Of a DNA stretch of 64,000 nt, positions 24,501 through 35,021 are shown in pieces. The notes under the pieces were generated by a model, which worked only from the letters and a program-made list of their open reading frames with translations, made no database searches and had not been told where the DNA came from. This DNA comes from Owenia fusiformis (lineage: Eukaryota; Annelida; Polychaeta; Sabellida; Oweniidae): contig CAIIXF020000007.1 in the NCBI GenBank assembly GCA_903813345.2, forward strand, positions 8,871,730 to 8,935,729, read 5' to 3'. The position numbers were made by a program, and so were the translations under genes. Position 1 is the first letter of the stretch. Each line of letters starts with the position of its first letter.

Positions 24501-24892
24501 CTGTCGATGGTGTTGTCCAGGTGAGTCTCACAGCCTATGATGACATCTGGCTTGTGAGTTTCAATTAGTTGTTGAAGGTGTAGTTGCTTCTCATGACTAA
24601 TTAGACTGCGGAAGTTGATAGACATGAGGCGAACCTGGTTTCGCCTCTTTCGTGCAGTCGGCCTCGGTGGTTCTGATTCGGTAGAATCAGATGATGATGA
24701 CGAATTGTCAAGATCAGAGAGAGCGCTGAAGGAGTTTGTTACCGAGGAATGAGAAAGAGTGGAGTCATTGAAGAAGCTGTTGGAAAAATTAGGTAGGGCA
24801 CATCCAGGACAGATCCAAGTGAAACTGCCCGCTTCAAGAAAAATACTCGCCCTTATCCTCCAAAATAAGCCCAGTTCATTGTTTTCCGGCAT
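21511..24892 (-). mobile_element. CR1/Jockey-type non-LTR retrotransposon, ORF2 intact, 5' end truncated or degraded
   Basis: The element runs on the minus strand. The ORF occupies 24892-21782 and the 3' UTR 21781-21511, ending in GACATAGACATAGACATAG repeats. Such short tandem 3' tails, rather than poly(A), are typical of CR1-like LINEs. Upstream of 24892 a G run (24930-24947) precludes following the 5' end. A solo copy of its 3' end lies at 12327-12584, showing the family is dispersed. Confidence 0.92.
21782..24892 (-). CDS. LINE ORF2: endonuclease plus reverse transcriptase, 1036 aa
   Basis: Uninterrupted ORF. The N-terminal ~90 residues are low complexity with a WICPGCALPNFS remnant resembling the cysteine-rich segment that precedes the endonuclease in some CR1-like elements. 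An apurinic/apyrimidinic-type endonuclease follows (CETHLD, GDFNLPDIDW, SDHEAVL). Next comes the reverse transcriptase, with NYRPVSLTS, LDFSKAFDTVAHERL, SGVPQGTVLGP and the catalytic FADD at about residues 764-767. The C-terminal part has SLVRPNLEYASSAWDPY and QRRAARFV, as in CR1/Jockey-clade elements. No stop or frameshift was seen, so insertion may be recent. Confidence 0.93.
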   Translation of the reverse strand: MPENNELGLFWRIRASIFLEAGSFTWICPGCALPNFSNSFFNDSTLSHSSVTNSFSALSDLDNSSSSSDSTESEPPRPTARKRRNQVRLMSINFRSLISHEKQLHLQQLIETHKPDVIIGCETHLDNTIDSKWIFGQDYLSPPPYRKDRKKGAGGVLIAVKSDFISVEYEATADCEIIWSKASLSNGDILFGSFYRQPNNDTGALDSLQTSLDKLYANGNTHMKNIFLCGDFNLPDIDWENGTIRPNSQYSNDLNEKMITITDDHGLTQLVKEPTRQNNILDLVFTTCPNLAERISVVPGMSDHEAVLCDINLKMKIQKKKPRKVHIYKRAEWTGLKETLRSKFSEFKENCESRSVEDNWSSFKSTLISSINEHIPSKTLSGKFKVPWITTRILRMIRQKQRRYNVAKRSNEPHHWHKYKSLRKLIHSEIRKEHQRYINDLLDIDESEIINENVQHKGITKRFWSYIKSKRKDASGISVLRNKDGDEITDAAQKANILNDQYNSVFTDEDATLPTMVPSQIPEMPNIKISTKGIHKLLTGLNPSKATGPDLIPTRVLKECSDSISPFLQIIFQQSIDEGLVPLDWKHANVTAIYKKGRRDEAVNYRPVSLTSVPCKIMEHIIFHHVMAHFDLYEILVKFQHGFRSKHSCETQLVNTIENIARALDNNKQTDMLVLDFSKAFDTVAHERLLLKLDYYGIRNNNLNWFRSWLVGRSQQVVLDGESSSKTPVKSGVPQGTVLGPLCFLVYINDMGNNLSSSASLKLFADDSLLFMTVESKQDALTLQENLDKLVSWASTWQMKFHPSKCYVLNIHKGKSPIMHNYTMLGENLKSVTHIPYLGIDITNNLRWTTHIQTIVSKANKVLGFLRRNLHQCPEKVKAQAYKSLVRPNLEYASSAWDPYRQKDIDMLEQVQRRAARFVTKCHSREPGCVTKALQDLQWEPLKERREAARVFLFYKGKQNLAAIDVPPYFRQQINTNTRLYHPSKFIQPSARTDAYKFSYFPRTIAKWNTLPGDILDCDSLSSFKSSYYAYVNNCN

Positions 24893-25510
24893 AGCAGCTC
24901 ACTGGCCGATCCACTGGAGCTTTCAAAGGAGCGGGGGGGGGGGGGGGGTTGCAGATTTCAAAGCTAAGTAATGCCCAAAAAGGCCTACTTATGAAGGACC
25001 TACACAAGACCCCCCCCCCTCACGTCATCGGAAAAAATGCCAGAGGCGGGGGTGGGAAGTAGCTGATTTTTGGTAGAAAATTCAACAAATCTGGAAGATT
25101 TATTTTTTCAAGAGAAAGTTTACAACTGAATTGTTAAATGAATAGGCACAGTACACGGAGAAATATATAAGTAGTAGAGTTTTGAACTGATGGACTTCTA
25201 AGATACAAGATCTAGCCTATTAAAAAAGGCGCAACGTCACCTGTGCAAATGTATCATACAAATGTCAATGTATAGCTATAAATCAAATGCAACAATGGTC
25301 TGCACGACCTGGAATAAATATAAGCCTAATATAAGCGACTATATAATATCAGAGATATTGAACTAATCAGGAAACCAATCTCAGTTAAGGACCCAGATGG
25401 ACAAAATAAACCTTTACTTATTTGCTCACCCTTCACTTACTCAGGAACAAATTGACAATCTTTTATCAATGGTGAGCCTTTTTCTTATTGAGCACGCATA
25501 GATACATGTA
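24893..25510. other. Intergenic, nothing recognised
   Basis: Contains a G run at ~24930 and a C run at ~25010 beside the LINE 5' end, then AT-rich sequence. No gene or RNA recognised. Confidence 0.5.
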
Positions 25511-26574
25511 CAGGGTGTTCCATATGTTTCAGGAATGATACTGTATTTTATTGGTTTTCTTTTCAATCTAGCTGATTTTTTAACAAAATGTGTCCAAATA
25601 TGTTGTGAATAAGTTGTAAAAGTTTCATATCATGAAACTCGGTAGACTGAATAATATGGTTGATATAGTAACCTAGGGGTAGGGTAGGTGGAGCAGGTGT
25701 AACAACGCGCAAAACATGACATTTTTGTAAAAAATAGTAGTTTTTGTATAAAGTGTTCAAAGTATTAATTTGTCATAGTCGCATCAAACTTGTTGGAAAT
25801 TAAAAAGAATAAAGGTGGATTCCTGGGAATTAATAATGTTATCACACCCTTTATTAGCCATCATCATTATTTCAGCATATATCCCTTCCGCATTAGTTAG
25901 CGCTCTCACTGTTCTCGGATGTCCACATTTTGGATAATCGGTCTCAGTTTCCCTTCCAGATTTGTACCACTTGTCCCACTCATACTAGAGGTTACCATCA
26001 TTGAGTCCCCATGCGGTTTTGTTAGGAGTTTAATTGTGTCTGCTGCAGAAAACTGTTATTCACATATGTCATGTCTTGTCACAGATTGTTGTGTGTTGCC
26101 TAAGTCGAAGGTTTTCCTTTGCCAATGACTTTTTCACTTTTCAAGATGACCGCTCGTCCAAAAGTACCTGTGTTTATTCTCCTTCGTGACTTATGACATG
26201 ACAGGTGTTTTAATTGTGATGTGATCAAGGGTGGTGACATTTTTTTTTACTTTCTTGGAATCCACCTTCATTTTTGTTTAATTACTGACAAGTTTGATCC
26301 AACTCTGACAACCTAATACTTAGTCACACTTCGTACAAAAAAACTTTTTTTTGCCAATTTTTCATATATTTTGCACGTTGTTACACCTGCTCCACCTACC
26401 CTACCACTAGGTTACTATAGCAACCATATAATTGAGACTACTTAACTTCACGATATGAAACTTTCCCAACTTATTCAAAACATGTGTTTAGACAAATTGT
26501 GTCAAAAATTCAGTTAGATTGAAAAGAAAACCAATAAAACACAGCATCATTCCTGAAACATATGGAACACCCTG
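25511..26574. mobile_element. 1.06 kb non-autonomous element with ~300-bp terminal inverted repeats
   Basis: The left end CAGGGTGTTCCATATGTTTC is mirrored by GAAACATATGGAACACCCTG at the right, with TA on both flanks. Inward the arms also match (TTGGTTTTCTTTTCAATCTA / TAGATTGAAAAGAAAACCAA; GGTAGGTGGAGCAGGTGTAAC / GTTACACCTGCTCCACCTACC; the mirrored GGTGGATTCC / GGAATCCACC). The ~400-bp centre has no transposase. The ends resemble the smaller CAGGGTGTTTCATATG family but are distinct. Confidence 0.88.
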
Positions 26575-27549
26575 TATTTGGAAGCTCGTTTACTTTGGTT
26601 CTCAGCCCTACCACTCCTTATAATTATCTCTTCTGCTTTTCTCCTCTTGTTTCATTCTCTTACATTATACTGTAGCACCTTGAAGTATTCTTTGTGCCAC
26701 ATAGGAGGTACAGATCAGTCACATGCTTTAGTCATGGGAGACTATGGCGCGAACCTCTTTTCCCTACTCATACTACTATATCTTTGTTTCCGGGATATTT
26801 GCAATTTCACGTTGGTGTCAACGGGAATCATTATACAGTTATACGCACGTCTTTTGAATACCATGCTGGCAATTTTCATTTCGATGCACAGTTTAATGAT
26901 GTTTAATATTGTATGTCATACATGTTTTATCTTACAAAACGAGCTTGTAAGTAACGGACTAATTACACCAGTGTACCCGAACGATTGTTAATGTGAGAAA
27001 ACTAAATGCATTTGTATAGGGCGATTTTCACGTACAGGTTGCTGTTTCGATTTTATATCCATTGCTTGAAGTCTCCAGTATCATACCATCATCATTTTAT
27101 TTGAGTTAGTTTCATCCTCGTTCCATCTGCCAAAAATAAGGGAAGCTGTTTCCTTTACCGAAATTTCTCCGATTTCAGAAATGTTTGAGCAATCGAAAGT
27201 TTCCAAGATGAGCTATATTGGAATCCAGATTTTCCTTGGTTTAGTTGAAGTCGAAGGTTTATCGATATCAAACGAATTTATTCTACCATCTTGGGTGATA
27301 TTAACTCACTGACAAGATAGTATCATTATAGTGATTCAGTCAAATGTTAGGGAATCTGCATATAGATCTAGATCTGCAGTATGGATTCTATGACAACTTC
27401 TGTACGTATCACGCGTGAGTATAACTCAAGGAAAACATATTTTTAAAATACATATTTATTGAATATATAAAAGCAAAATAAAAGGTATGTGCCTTTTTGG
27501 CCCATCTTTTATTTACAATACCATATGTTTGGAATGAAATGAAACATCT
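26575..27549. other. Intergenic, no confident gene
   Basis: A hydrophobic open frame at 26578-26991 (+, 137 aa) overlaps a second frame at 26694-26906 (+). Neither shows a family motif I can defend. It begins at the very edge of the preceding transposon, which argues for a chance frame. Confidence 0.4.
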
Positions 27550-27803
27550 CTCAGAACCTCGTTGGAACAAAGTGACATATATACAACGTTTTAAGGTCTC
27601 TCAATATTGCAATTGTACAAAGGAAAGTTTGGCTCCTTTAAAATAAGTATCTTATTAATAAATAAAAGGTATACTTTATATTTATTTTATTTATTTTTTA
27701 TTTTGGATACTTTTGTAAATGAATAAAACTTTCCTTTGTATAACTAGGATATTGAGAGGTCTAAGAAAATATTGTACATGCATTTTGTTCCAACAAGGTT
27801 CGG
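27550..27803. mobile_element. ~250-bp foldback element
   Basis: The left arm (CTCAGAACCTCGTTGGAACAAAGTG ... GGTCTCTCAATATTG ... CAAAGGAAAGTTT) is mirrored by AAACTTTCCTTTGTA ... ATATTGAGAGGTCT ... TTTTGTTCCAACAAGGTTC. The centre is an AT-rich TTTATTTATTTT stretch. Boundaries are approximate. Confidence 0.7.
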
Positions 27804-28219
27804 ATAGAAGTTGGTAGGAAAGAACAAAGAACCAACTGCACTAAAAAACAAAAATTGTTCACAAAAACAATTATAATATAAAATAGATATAAATAGTATT
27901 CACATTAAACTGTTCAACTGTCAATCAGTGACCATTACAAAATGGATCGGGTTTTTACAGAATGTTTTAAATAATAGGTTCAAGCGAAAAATATTGAATG
28001 GAGTTCAACATATCGATACCAAACCTTTGTGGATAGGCGAGGCACACGAGACGAAGTAAAGATAAGAGGATTAATATGATGCTAGCGTTCTAGTTGGATA
28101 TCGTTTCACCAAAATAGTCAGCATATATTTTTCTGTAAAATGCTGGTGAGGCCATTGTCTCTAATACCTCATTCATGGGCACGCCACTTGCAGATCTTCA
28201 ATGTGAAATGCCATGTCCA

Positions 28220-29234
28220 TTAAGGCGACGCTATATTAAATAAAAAGTACAAAAAATGACTGCCATATTTTTTTGATAAAGACACATGTTTTTAAAATCT
28301 GTTTACCTTGTATATGAATTGTGTATCTTGACTAATGAAACATGTCAAAGTTAACATCACACATAAACGCATTTTTCCAAACTATGAATTGGAGGTGCAT
28401 GGATCCCCAAAGCTAGCATGAAGAGTGCGAAGTGAGGCTAATTTTTGAAAGTTTCAAGGAGTAGCCTTGCAACAGTCACACATTTGCAAGAGTCTAAAAT
28501 TTCCACAAATCATCTTACCTTACCAAGGAACAACGAAGGAGCACGAAAATGTGTACTTCTTGCATTGTTAGAGTATAATAAATCTCAAACCATTGTGAAT
28601 TCTAAATATTTCATGTCCACCATTTTGTTTCCTGGAACTATTTTTTAGTCCAGAGTTATCTTCATTCATGTTTCCATTGTTTATCATTCATAAAGCCTCT
28701 ATCATGTATCTATCATGATAATTACACTGTAATAGATAAAACATACAAGTGATAATCCATGCCACTTGGTGTAGTCACAAAACTTGCATGAGGATTAATC
28801 AGGAAGTCTAGAAGTAGTTCCGGCAAACAAAATGTGGACATGAAATATTTGGAATTTACAATGGTTTGAGGTTTATTATACTCTAACAATGCAAGAAGTG
28901 CACATTTTCATGCTCCTTCATTGTTCCTGGGAAAGGTAAGATGATTTGTGGAAATTTTAGACTCTTGCAAATGTGTGACTGTTGCAAGGCTACTCCTTGA
29001 AACTTTCAAAAATTAGCCTCACTTCGCACTCTTCATGCTAGCTTTGGGGATCCATGCACCTCCAATTCATAGTTTGGAAAAATGCGTTTATGTGTGATGT
29101 TAACTTTGACATGTTTCATTAGTCAAGATACACAATTCATATACAAGGTAAACAGATTTTAAAAACATGTGTCTTTATCAAAAAAATATGGCAGTCATTT
29201 TTTGGACTTATTATTTAATATAGCGTCGCCTTAA
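28220..29234. mobile_element. Palindromic TTAA-flanked element, copy 1
   Basis: Starts TTAAGGCGACGCTATATTAAATA and ends TATTTAATATAGCGTCGCCTTAA. The arms are nearly identical inverted copies of about 430 bp (for example TGACTGCCATATTTTTTTGA, GGATCCCCAAAGCTAGCATG, AAATTTCCACAAATCATCTTACC). The TTAA at each end is what a TTAA-targeting (piggyBac-like) non-autonomous element would leave. A near-identical copy in reverse orientation lies at 35812-36826. It ends about 20 bp downstream of the P450 stop codon. Confidence 0.9.
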
Positions 29235-29256
29235 TCAGTAATATCTCCTTTATGAT

Positions 29257-32200
29257 TCACTTTCTTGGGACAGCTCTGAGTTTGTAGTCCTCGGCTCTGA
29301 GCGCGATTCCGAGTATGTAGTTGCTAGGATGGTAACTAGGGGGGCCACTGGTGTCATCCTCTGGTAAGAAGGTGAATCTCTGCACCCATGAGGTGAATAG
29401 GAGGAAGAGTCTTGCCCGCGCTAGTTGCTCACCGAAGCACACACGTCTACCAGCACTGAATGGCATTAACCTGAAGCAGATTAAAATGAAAAGCTTTTTA
29501 GATATATAAGATGAGCATTTAGGATAACTTGCTGGGCTATTTTTAATTAAAATCTTAGTATGTTCGATTTCCCTCGATCACTCTAAATGGGGCGTTATAT
29601 TCGAATGTCAGGACACGAGGGCTCAATATCATCTTTAGATACCCTGCGTGCAGAGTCTAGTTAAACTAGAAGACGAAGCTCTCTTTTAAGAAGTGAAGTC
29701 AAACAAATGCAAAGAGTAATCTTTAGACGTTTTTACTAATCCATTAAAATTGAGCAGAAGAAGACCCCGGTGAAGGCCTACGTACATTTTGCGCTCAAAG
29801 GGAGATATAACTTGACCATCCTTATCTATGAACCTGTCAGGGTTGAACGTCCACGGATCGGGGAAGAACCTCTCATCGTGATGCAATCCAAACAGGTTCA
29901 CCCAAATCTGCAAAATATTTCCATGGCACGATCAAAAATTAATTCACATCTTCAAGTGACTTACAGGTACACTAAAAAGACGTCCACGATTTCGTTTTAC
30001 TTTAACCCCCTGAACGCTGCATTATATTATGTTTCACACCCTCTCAGAATTTAACACCTACCTGTGTACCTGCTGGTATACTATACCCCCTCAGAGTTGT
30101 ATCGCTCATGGCCTTATGTGGGACGGCAAATGGTAAAATGGTCACATATCGCATCAGCTCAAGAAGAAAGGCATCAACATACGGGAGATTGGCACGATCA
30201 TCAAGGCAGGGCAGCCTAGTGATATATATGAACCATGAAATTAGAAATTACCATGAGTATGATAAAGGATAAGTTCATGGCCGGATAAAGTGTTCAATAT
30301 CCAAATGGACTTCAGGCCTGTCAACTGTCCCGCAATTTGGGTATTTGTCACGCATTTGCTGAAGAATTTGAAGTCACGCCATTTTTTTTTGCGTGACAGA
30401 AAATGTCACGCAAATACGCATTTTACCTGGTAATTGTCACGCAAAAATATTTCTGTAGAAAATTTTTCAAAATATGTTGACGATACGGTAAAAATACGAA
30501 CGTCGGAAAAAACCGAACGCAATTTGTTCGGATTTGTCACGCGAAGAAAAATTTGAGGTGTTCAAAGTTTGGCAAAGGTGCTCAAACTTTGGCCAAAGGT
30601 GTTTAAAAGTTGGCCAAAGGTGTTCAAAATTTGGACAAAAGTGTTCAGATTTTGACTTAGGTGTCCAACATTTTGAAGTCACTCATATTAGGTGGTCCCA
30701 AGTTGACAGCCCTGCAGCTCTCTCACCCTTTGCATGATAATGTGCGTTACCAACGTTTTTTCTTCTACCTAAGTAACATATATATTTATTATCCATTTTG
30801 AATTTATTTCCAATTATATTTGGCACCTGCTCACCTCTCTTTCCCAACTGCTTTGATTATCTGCTCGTATATCTTGCTTTGAATCTCGGGGTGATTGATC
30901 AGGATCAACAGACCGAAATAGCAGGAGTTAAATGTTGTCAACGATCCTGGCAAAAATGAGTCAAACGAGAAGTTAGGTCATCTTCAACTACGCGATTTCT
31001 TTCGCTTATATATTGCACCACAAATCATAAAATCTCGGTCTTTATTCCTAAATTTCTAAATATAAAATAATAAAAAATGATGCTTTACCTCCAAACCATA
31101 TGTTCTGGGTGATCATTTTTAGGTTGACTTCTGACAAGGCACCTACTTTCCCAACATGTTCTTCTTGACAGATCAGTAGCCAGTCCATCATACATGAGAC
31201 GTTGTCTGGATCAGTTTCTTCCTGTAATAAATTGATAATCAAGACCAGTAGTCAAACTTTACAAAAGACTTCCATGGCCTTCTCGAAGCTAAACAGAGCA
31301 TTGCTCTAGTTGGAGGCAGAAAGATGTGATGAGTATCAGAATCGGAGTTCCTCCGGGGAATTCTCCATTGTGGGATACACAGCAAGTCTCACCAAAGCGT
31401 TAGATAAAGTGAGTATCTGATATATCAGAATGGGAATTCCTCCGGGAATTCTCTAATGTGGGATCCATATCAAGTCTCACCAAAGCGTTAGATAAAGTGA
31501 GTATCTGATATACCTGAATGGGAATTCCCATATCGTTTAATCAACTGACATAGTATTTACATAGACCGTATCCGTCTCATGCAGTTTTAGGCCTGTACCT
31601 CTTACAGCCAACATGATCTTATCATATACTCACCCTCTTCATCTTTATCCAATGGTTGATCACTTCATCCCGTAGATTGTTAAACCCGATCAGTTTCTTA
31701 TAACTTGGTATATTGAAGTAACGTAGCCATGGCATCATATCCAGTTCCACCCCAGCACCAGGCCCACAGGACTCTGAAAGCGCCCTTTCTGCTTTCTTCA
31801 TCGTATCAATGAACGGATCGTCTTTCGGTAAACGCTTACCCATTATCTGTCAGAAAATGTTTTCTTTACACTGCATAACAATGGACATGGAGACACAGAT
31901 GAGAATATTTTGGGAAAATGGACTCGACCATTTTTAATCAAACAAGTAAACAAGCAAAATTCTCAATTCAAAGCGATCTGTCATGTACTTTAACTAACCA
32001 TCAGATCTGTACCACTCTAATCCATACTTACAAATATAAGAATGATGTTCAAAACAGTTCCATGTATAATGTTCTGTGGATCAAAGGGTTCTCCCTGTTG
32101 GTCCTCTACTGTTGCAAGACATTCTTTAATCTCTTCTTGTACAACAGATTCTATTCGCTTCATACCAGATCCATACTGCCTTAAACCTACATAAAAGCAC

Positions 32201-34380
32201 ATAGAAACATTGACCATACCATGCAGATATACCTCAAATTCGGGACAATGAATACTGACAGCTTACGAAAGACCTCCCCTCCATAAGTTTGGCAACCTTA
32301 GCTCCCCCATTGAACTACATGTACGTGTTAAAGCCTCTTTACGTTTGGTTTTTTATTTACTTAACCTGCGATGAAATGACTTATAATATTGATGGAAACG
32401 TAACTTGACTTTATTTCCAATACCTCCTTTTCCCAATTTTTCCTGAATTACAAAAGGTCGAAAATTTATGATAAATTTTTGAAAATCGTCATTCCTATGT
32501 AAACCAATGGAAAATGATGGGCTCGGGGCAAATCAAAAATCAGGATATCTATTCAGTAAAAGATTCAGCAAAAAATATTTTTATGTAGAAAATTGTCTAA
32601 CCTTTTCGTACAGCAAGTGTTTAGTTTACTTGATGAATACTAAAGTTACAGAGCTTCAAAGTCATTTTCACCTCGTGTGTTATTTCAATGGGAGAGGTTT
32701 TTTGAAAAACAATTTTGACTTTAAAGCCCTATAACTTTATTGAACCTGAAGAAACGTATCAATTTTTTGTTAAATAAAGTTAGCAAATTCAATTTCCTAC
32801 CTAACTTGTATTTTTGCAAAGACTCGGATGGATTGATTGTCATATGATTTGCAGCAAACCTGCCATTTCCAATTGGTTACCATGGGAATGTCGATTTTCA
32901 AAGATTTATCAAATTTCGACCTATTGTAATTGAGGAAAAAAATTGAGAAAATGTGGAGGTATTGGAAATAAAGTCAAGTTACGTTTCCATCAATATTTTT
33001 CATTGCAGGTTATGTAAATAAAAATTCAAAGTAAAGAGGCTTTAACACGTAGTTCAATGGGAGAACTAAGGTTGCCAAACTTATGGAGGGGATCGAGTGT
33101 ACTAGATGTAAACTTATACTAATCATCAGACTCGAATGTGAACATTGAAATATATTTTTCAATATTTTGTTTTTTCCTCAATCGGGAAGGTCTTTCGTAA
33201 GCTGTCAGTATTCATTGTCCCGAATTTGGCATATACCAGTCCTCCTTTGTGTGCGTGTGTAATGTATCACCTACTTAGACTTGCAAGGACAATTTATTGC
33301 GATGCTCTCCTAAAAGTGCACAAAAAACAACTTAAAACAGCAACTACACGGACTAGCAAATAAAATTTGAATCAAATCCGTTCACTGATAACTTGAGTTA
33401 ACAAATATTTCATTTTGACGAAAAATGGCGGCCATTTTGCAAGTCAGCTGCCAGCTTAAAAAATCCCTACTGGCATCAACATGTACAATTTGAACCAAAT
33501 CCGTCCACTGGAATTTGAGTAATCAAATATTAAATTTTACTCTGGCCAATATTATTAGGCTATTCTATTTTTTTGTTTTATGACATTGACATTGTGTATA
33601 GAATGATAGAAAGTATAAGCATTATGGTAATGTTAAGTCAAGTAGGTACTTAATATGCAGTAAACAGGTTAAAATGTGGACCTTGTGAAAATCCTCCCAA
33701 AATGTTTTCTATGCCTGAAAAGAATTGAAACACATGACACAATGAACTATGGATCGTTTTATAGTGCACGTGTCTCTGCTGGTGGTCTCGGTAAGAGGAT
33801 CATTTACAAAACGTAGTTGAAAAACTGTATCATCCAACTATTCGGGAGGCATAGCTATTAAATCTAAAATTGTAATAAGAGAACGTATTCAAAAACAATA
33901 ATCATTTTAACAATGAACAGAATAAAATTTTCGGTCATATATCACGCCTTAAATAATAAAATTTCCGTCTTCATTCCTTAAATAAAGAGGCAGTATACCA
34001 TGATGAAGAAACTTTCTCCAGGCTTTAAAGTTCTCATCTGGATCTCTAAACACTAAATCTCCATGGAATATCCAATCAAATCTTGGTGTATGAGGACGTC
34101 CTGCAAACTCATCACTTCTATTCACCAAAACCTCATAACATACGTCACCGTTGACAACTACCACCTCTTCACCCATAAGGTTGATCTTATAGACGTCTCC
34201 ATGTTCTTTGTTCCATTTCTCCAGAATTGCCATTGGCCGTGTAATATCAAAATTCAAGGCATTTCCCAAAAGTGGCAAACCAGGCACGCTTGGACAACTG
34301 GCACTCTTCTTGGTCAGTCGTTTATAAAGCCATTGTGCTAACCAAGTAGATACAACCAATAGTACGATGGTGCCGAACAT
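29257..34380 (-). CDS. Cytochrome P450, clan 2 (CYP1/CYP2/CYP17-like)
   Basis: Microsomal heme-thiolate monooxygenase. Eight exons in transcript order: 34380-33999, 32186-32032, 31846-31634, 31221-31089, 30946-30835, 30215-30062, 29907-29786, 29470-29257. Lengths sum to 1485 nt with all phases compatible, giving 494 aa, the usual P450 length. Seen: an N-terminal membrane anchor (~3-17), proline-rich hinge [13 protein letters not shown] (~30-42), I-helix segment FGGSLTTF (~293-300), K-helix ELMR (E351, R354), a P-x-x-F-x-P-x-RF segment (FNPDRF), and heme ligand loop [11 protein letters not shown] with Cys435. The acidic I-helix residue usually in AGxDT is Leu297 here. The HhDE and IPAGT motifs fit clan 2, but the substrate is unknown. 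The ATG opens a membrane-anchor exon. Palindromic elements flank the gene on both sides. Confidence 0.95.
30555..30665. repeat. Short tandem repeat in P450 intron (GGTGTTCAAA..TTGG)
   Basis: About five ~20-22 bp units of the type GGTGTTCAAAGTTTGGCCAAA between 30555 and 30665, preceded by several TGTCACGCAAA motifs (30350-30550). Intronic, between exons 5 and 6. No coding signal. Confidence 0.7.
31330..31535. repeat. Tandem ~90-bp duplication in P450 intron
   Basis: GAGTATCAGAATCGGAGTTCC ... CAAGTCTCACCAAAGCGTTAGATAAAGTGAGTATCTGATAT occurs twice in tandem and is followed by the start of a third unit (GAATGGGAATTCC). Non-coding, in the intron between P450 exons 3 and 4. Confidence 0.8.
32227..33237. 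mobile_element. ~1 kb foldback element in P450 intron 1
   Basis: Left arm ATACCTCAAATTCGGGACAATGAATACTGACAGCTTACGAAAGACC ... CATAAGTTTGGCAACCTTAG ... GTGTTAAAGCCTCTTTAC; the right arm carries GTAAAGAGGCTTTAACACG ... CTAAGGTTGCCAAACTTATG ... GGTCTTTCGTAAGCTGTCAGTATTCATTGTCCCGAATTTGGCATAT. No transposase. The element begins about 40 bp upstream (transcript sense) of exon 2's acceptor. Confidence 0.88.
33340..33545. repeat. Diverged ATGGCGGCCAT repeat in P450 intron 1
   Basis: TTGAATCAAATCCGTTCACTG, AAAAATGGCGGCCATTTTGCAAG and GAACCAAATCCGTCCACTGGAATTTGAGT recall the repeat family at 2640-3660 and 16640-17010. Confidence 0.65.
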
Positions 34381-34500
34381 TTTGTTGTTACTTCTGTTCT
34401 TTACCTTCCAGTTGCGACTTCACTGCACCAACTCAATCTGCTTCAAATTGTTAACACTTTTTTGTACATGCAAGGACGAAATGTTACTCGCTACATCCCA

Positions 34501-35021
34501 CACCGGAATAGCCTGACAACGGTAAAGTCAGATAGCGTTGTCACAAATGGCGGACATAAAAAAGGTCGCTTCAACTGTTTAATCACTGGGTCCTCATTTC
34601 ATGGGATTTTATCGTCGCTAATTCTGTGCATGTATTAAGCTCTTGTGATGATGTTTCATATGAAATCCCAATTTCGATCAAATTGGGTCGTGAATCGCCA
34701 CGATATAGCGTCTTCGATATCGTCAATGACAACGGAATCTGAATTTGAGTAATTTAGAAAGACAACGGCATATGGTAATTACAGTATCCGTTGTCCCGTA
34801 TCTCATTTTGATCGGTTAAATTAAAGACTTTATTTCGATGGTAGGACATTATTAACTGTACAATAAGTATTAAGACACTTTGATTGATTGTTGTTCCAAA
34901 GGAATTTAGTCTAGGTGCTCTATTAAACATACAGTTCATGAAAATCTAATTGAAGCGACGGTTATGTCCGCCATTTGTGATAACGGTATCTGACTTAACC
35001 GTTGTCAGGCTATTCCGGGGT
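34501..35021. mobile_element. ~0.52 kb foldback element upstream of the P450
   Basis: Left end CACCGGAATAGCCTGACAACGGTAAAGTCAGATAGCGTTGTCACAAATGGCGGAC; the right end is its inverse (GTCCGCCATTTGTGATAACGGTATCTGACTTAACCGTTGTCAGGCTATTCCGGGG). It starts about 120 bp upstream of the P450 start codon, so it lies in the probable promoter. A longer relative is at 40111-40752. Confidence 0.9.

Noticed and set aside
26578-26991. 137-aa hydrophobic plus-strand ORF and an overlapping 70-aa frame
   Set aside because: It starts at the edge of a transposon, has no family motif, and two overlapping frames are equally open; likely AT-rich chance. A decayed domain cannot be excluded.
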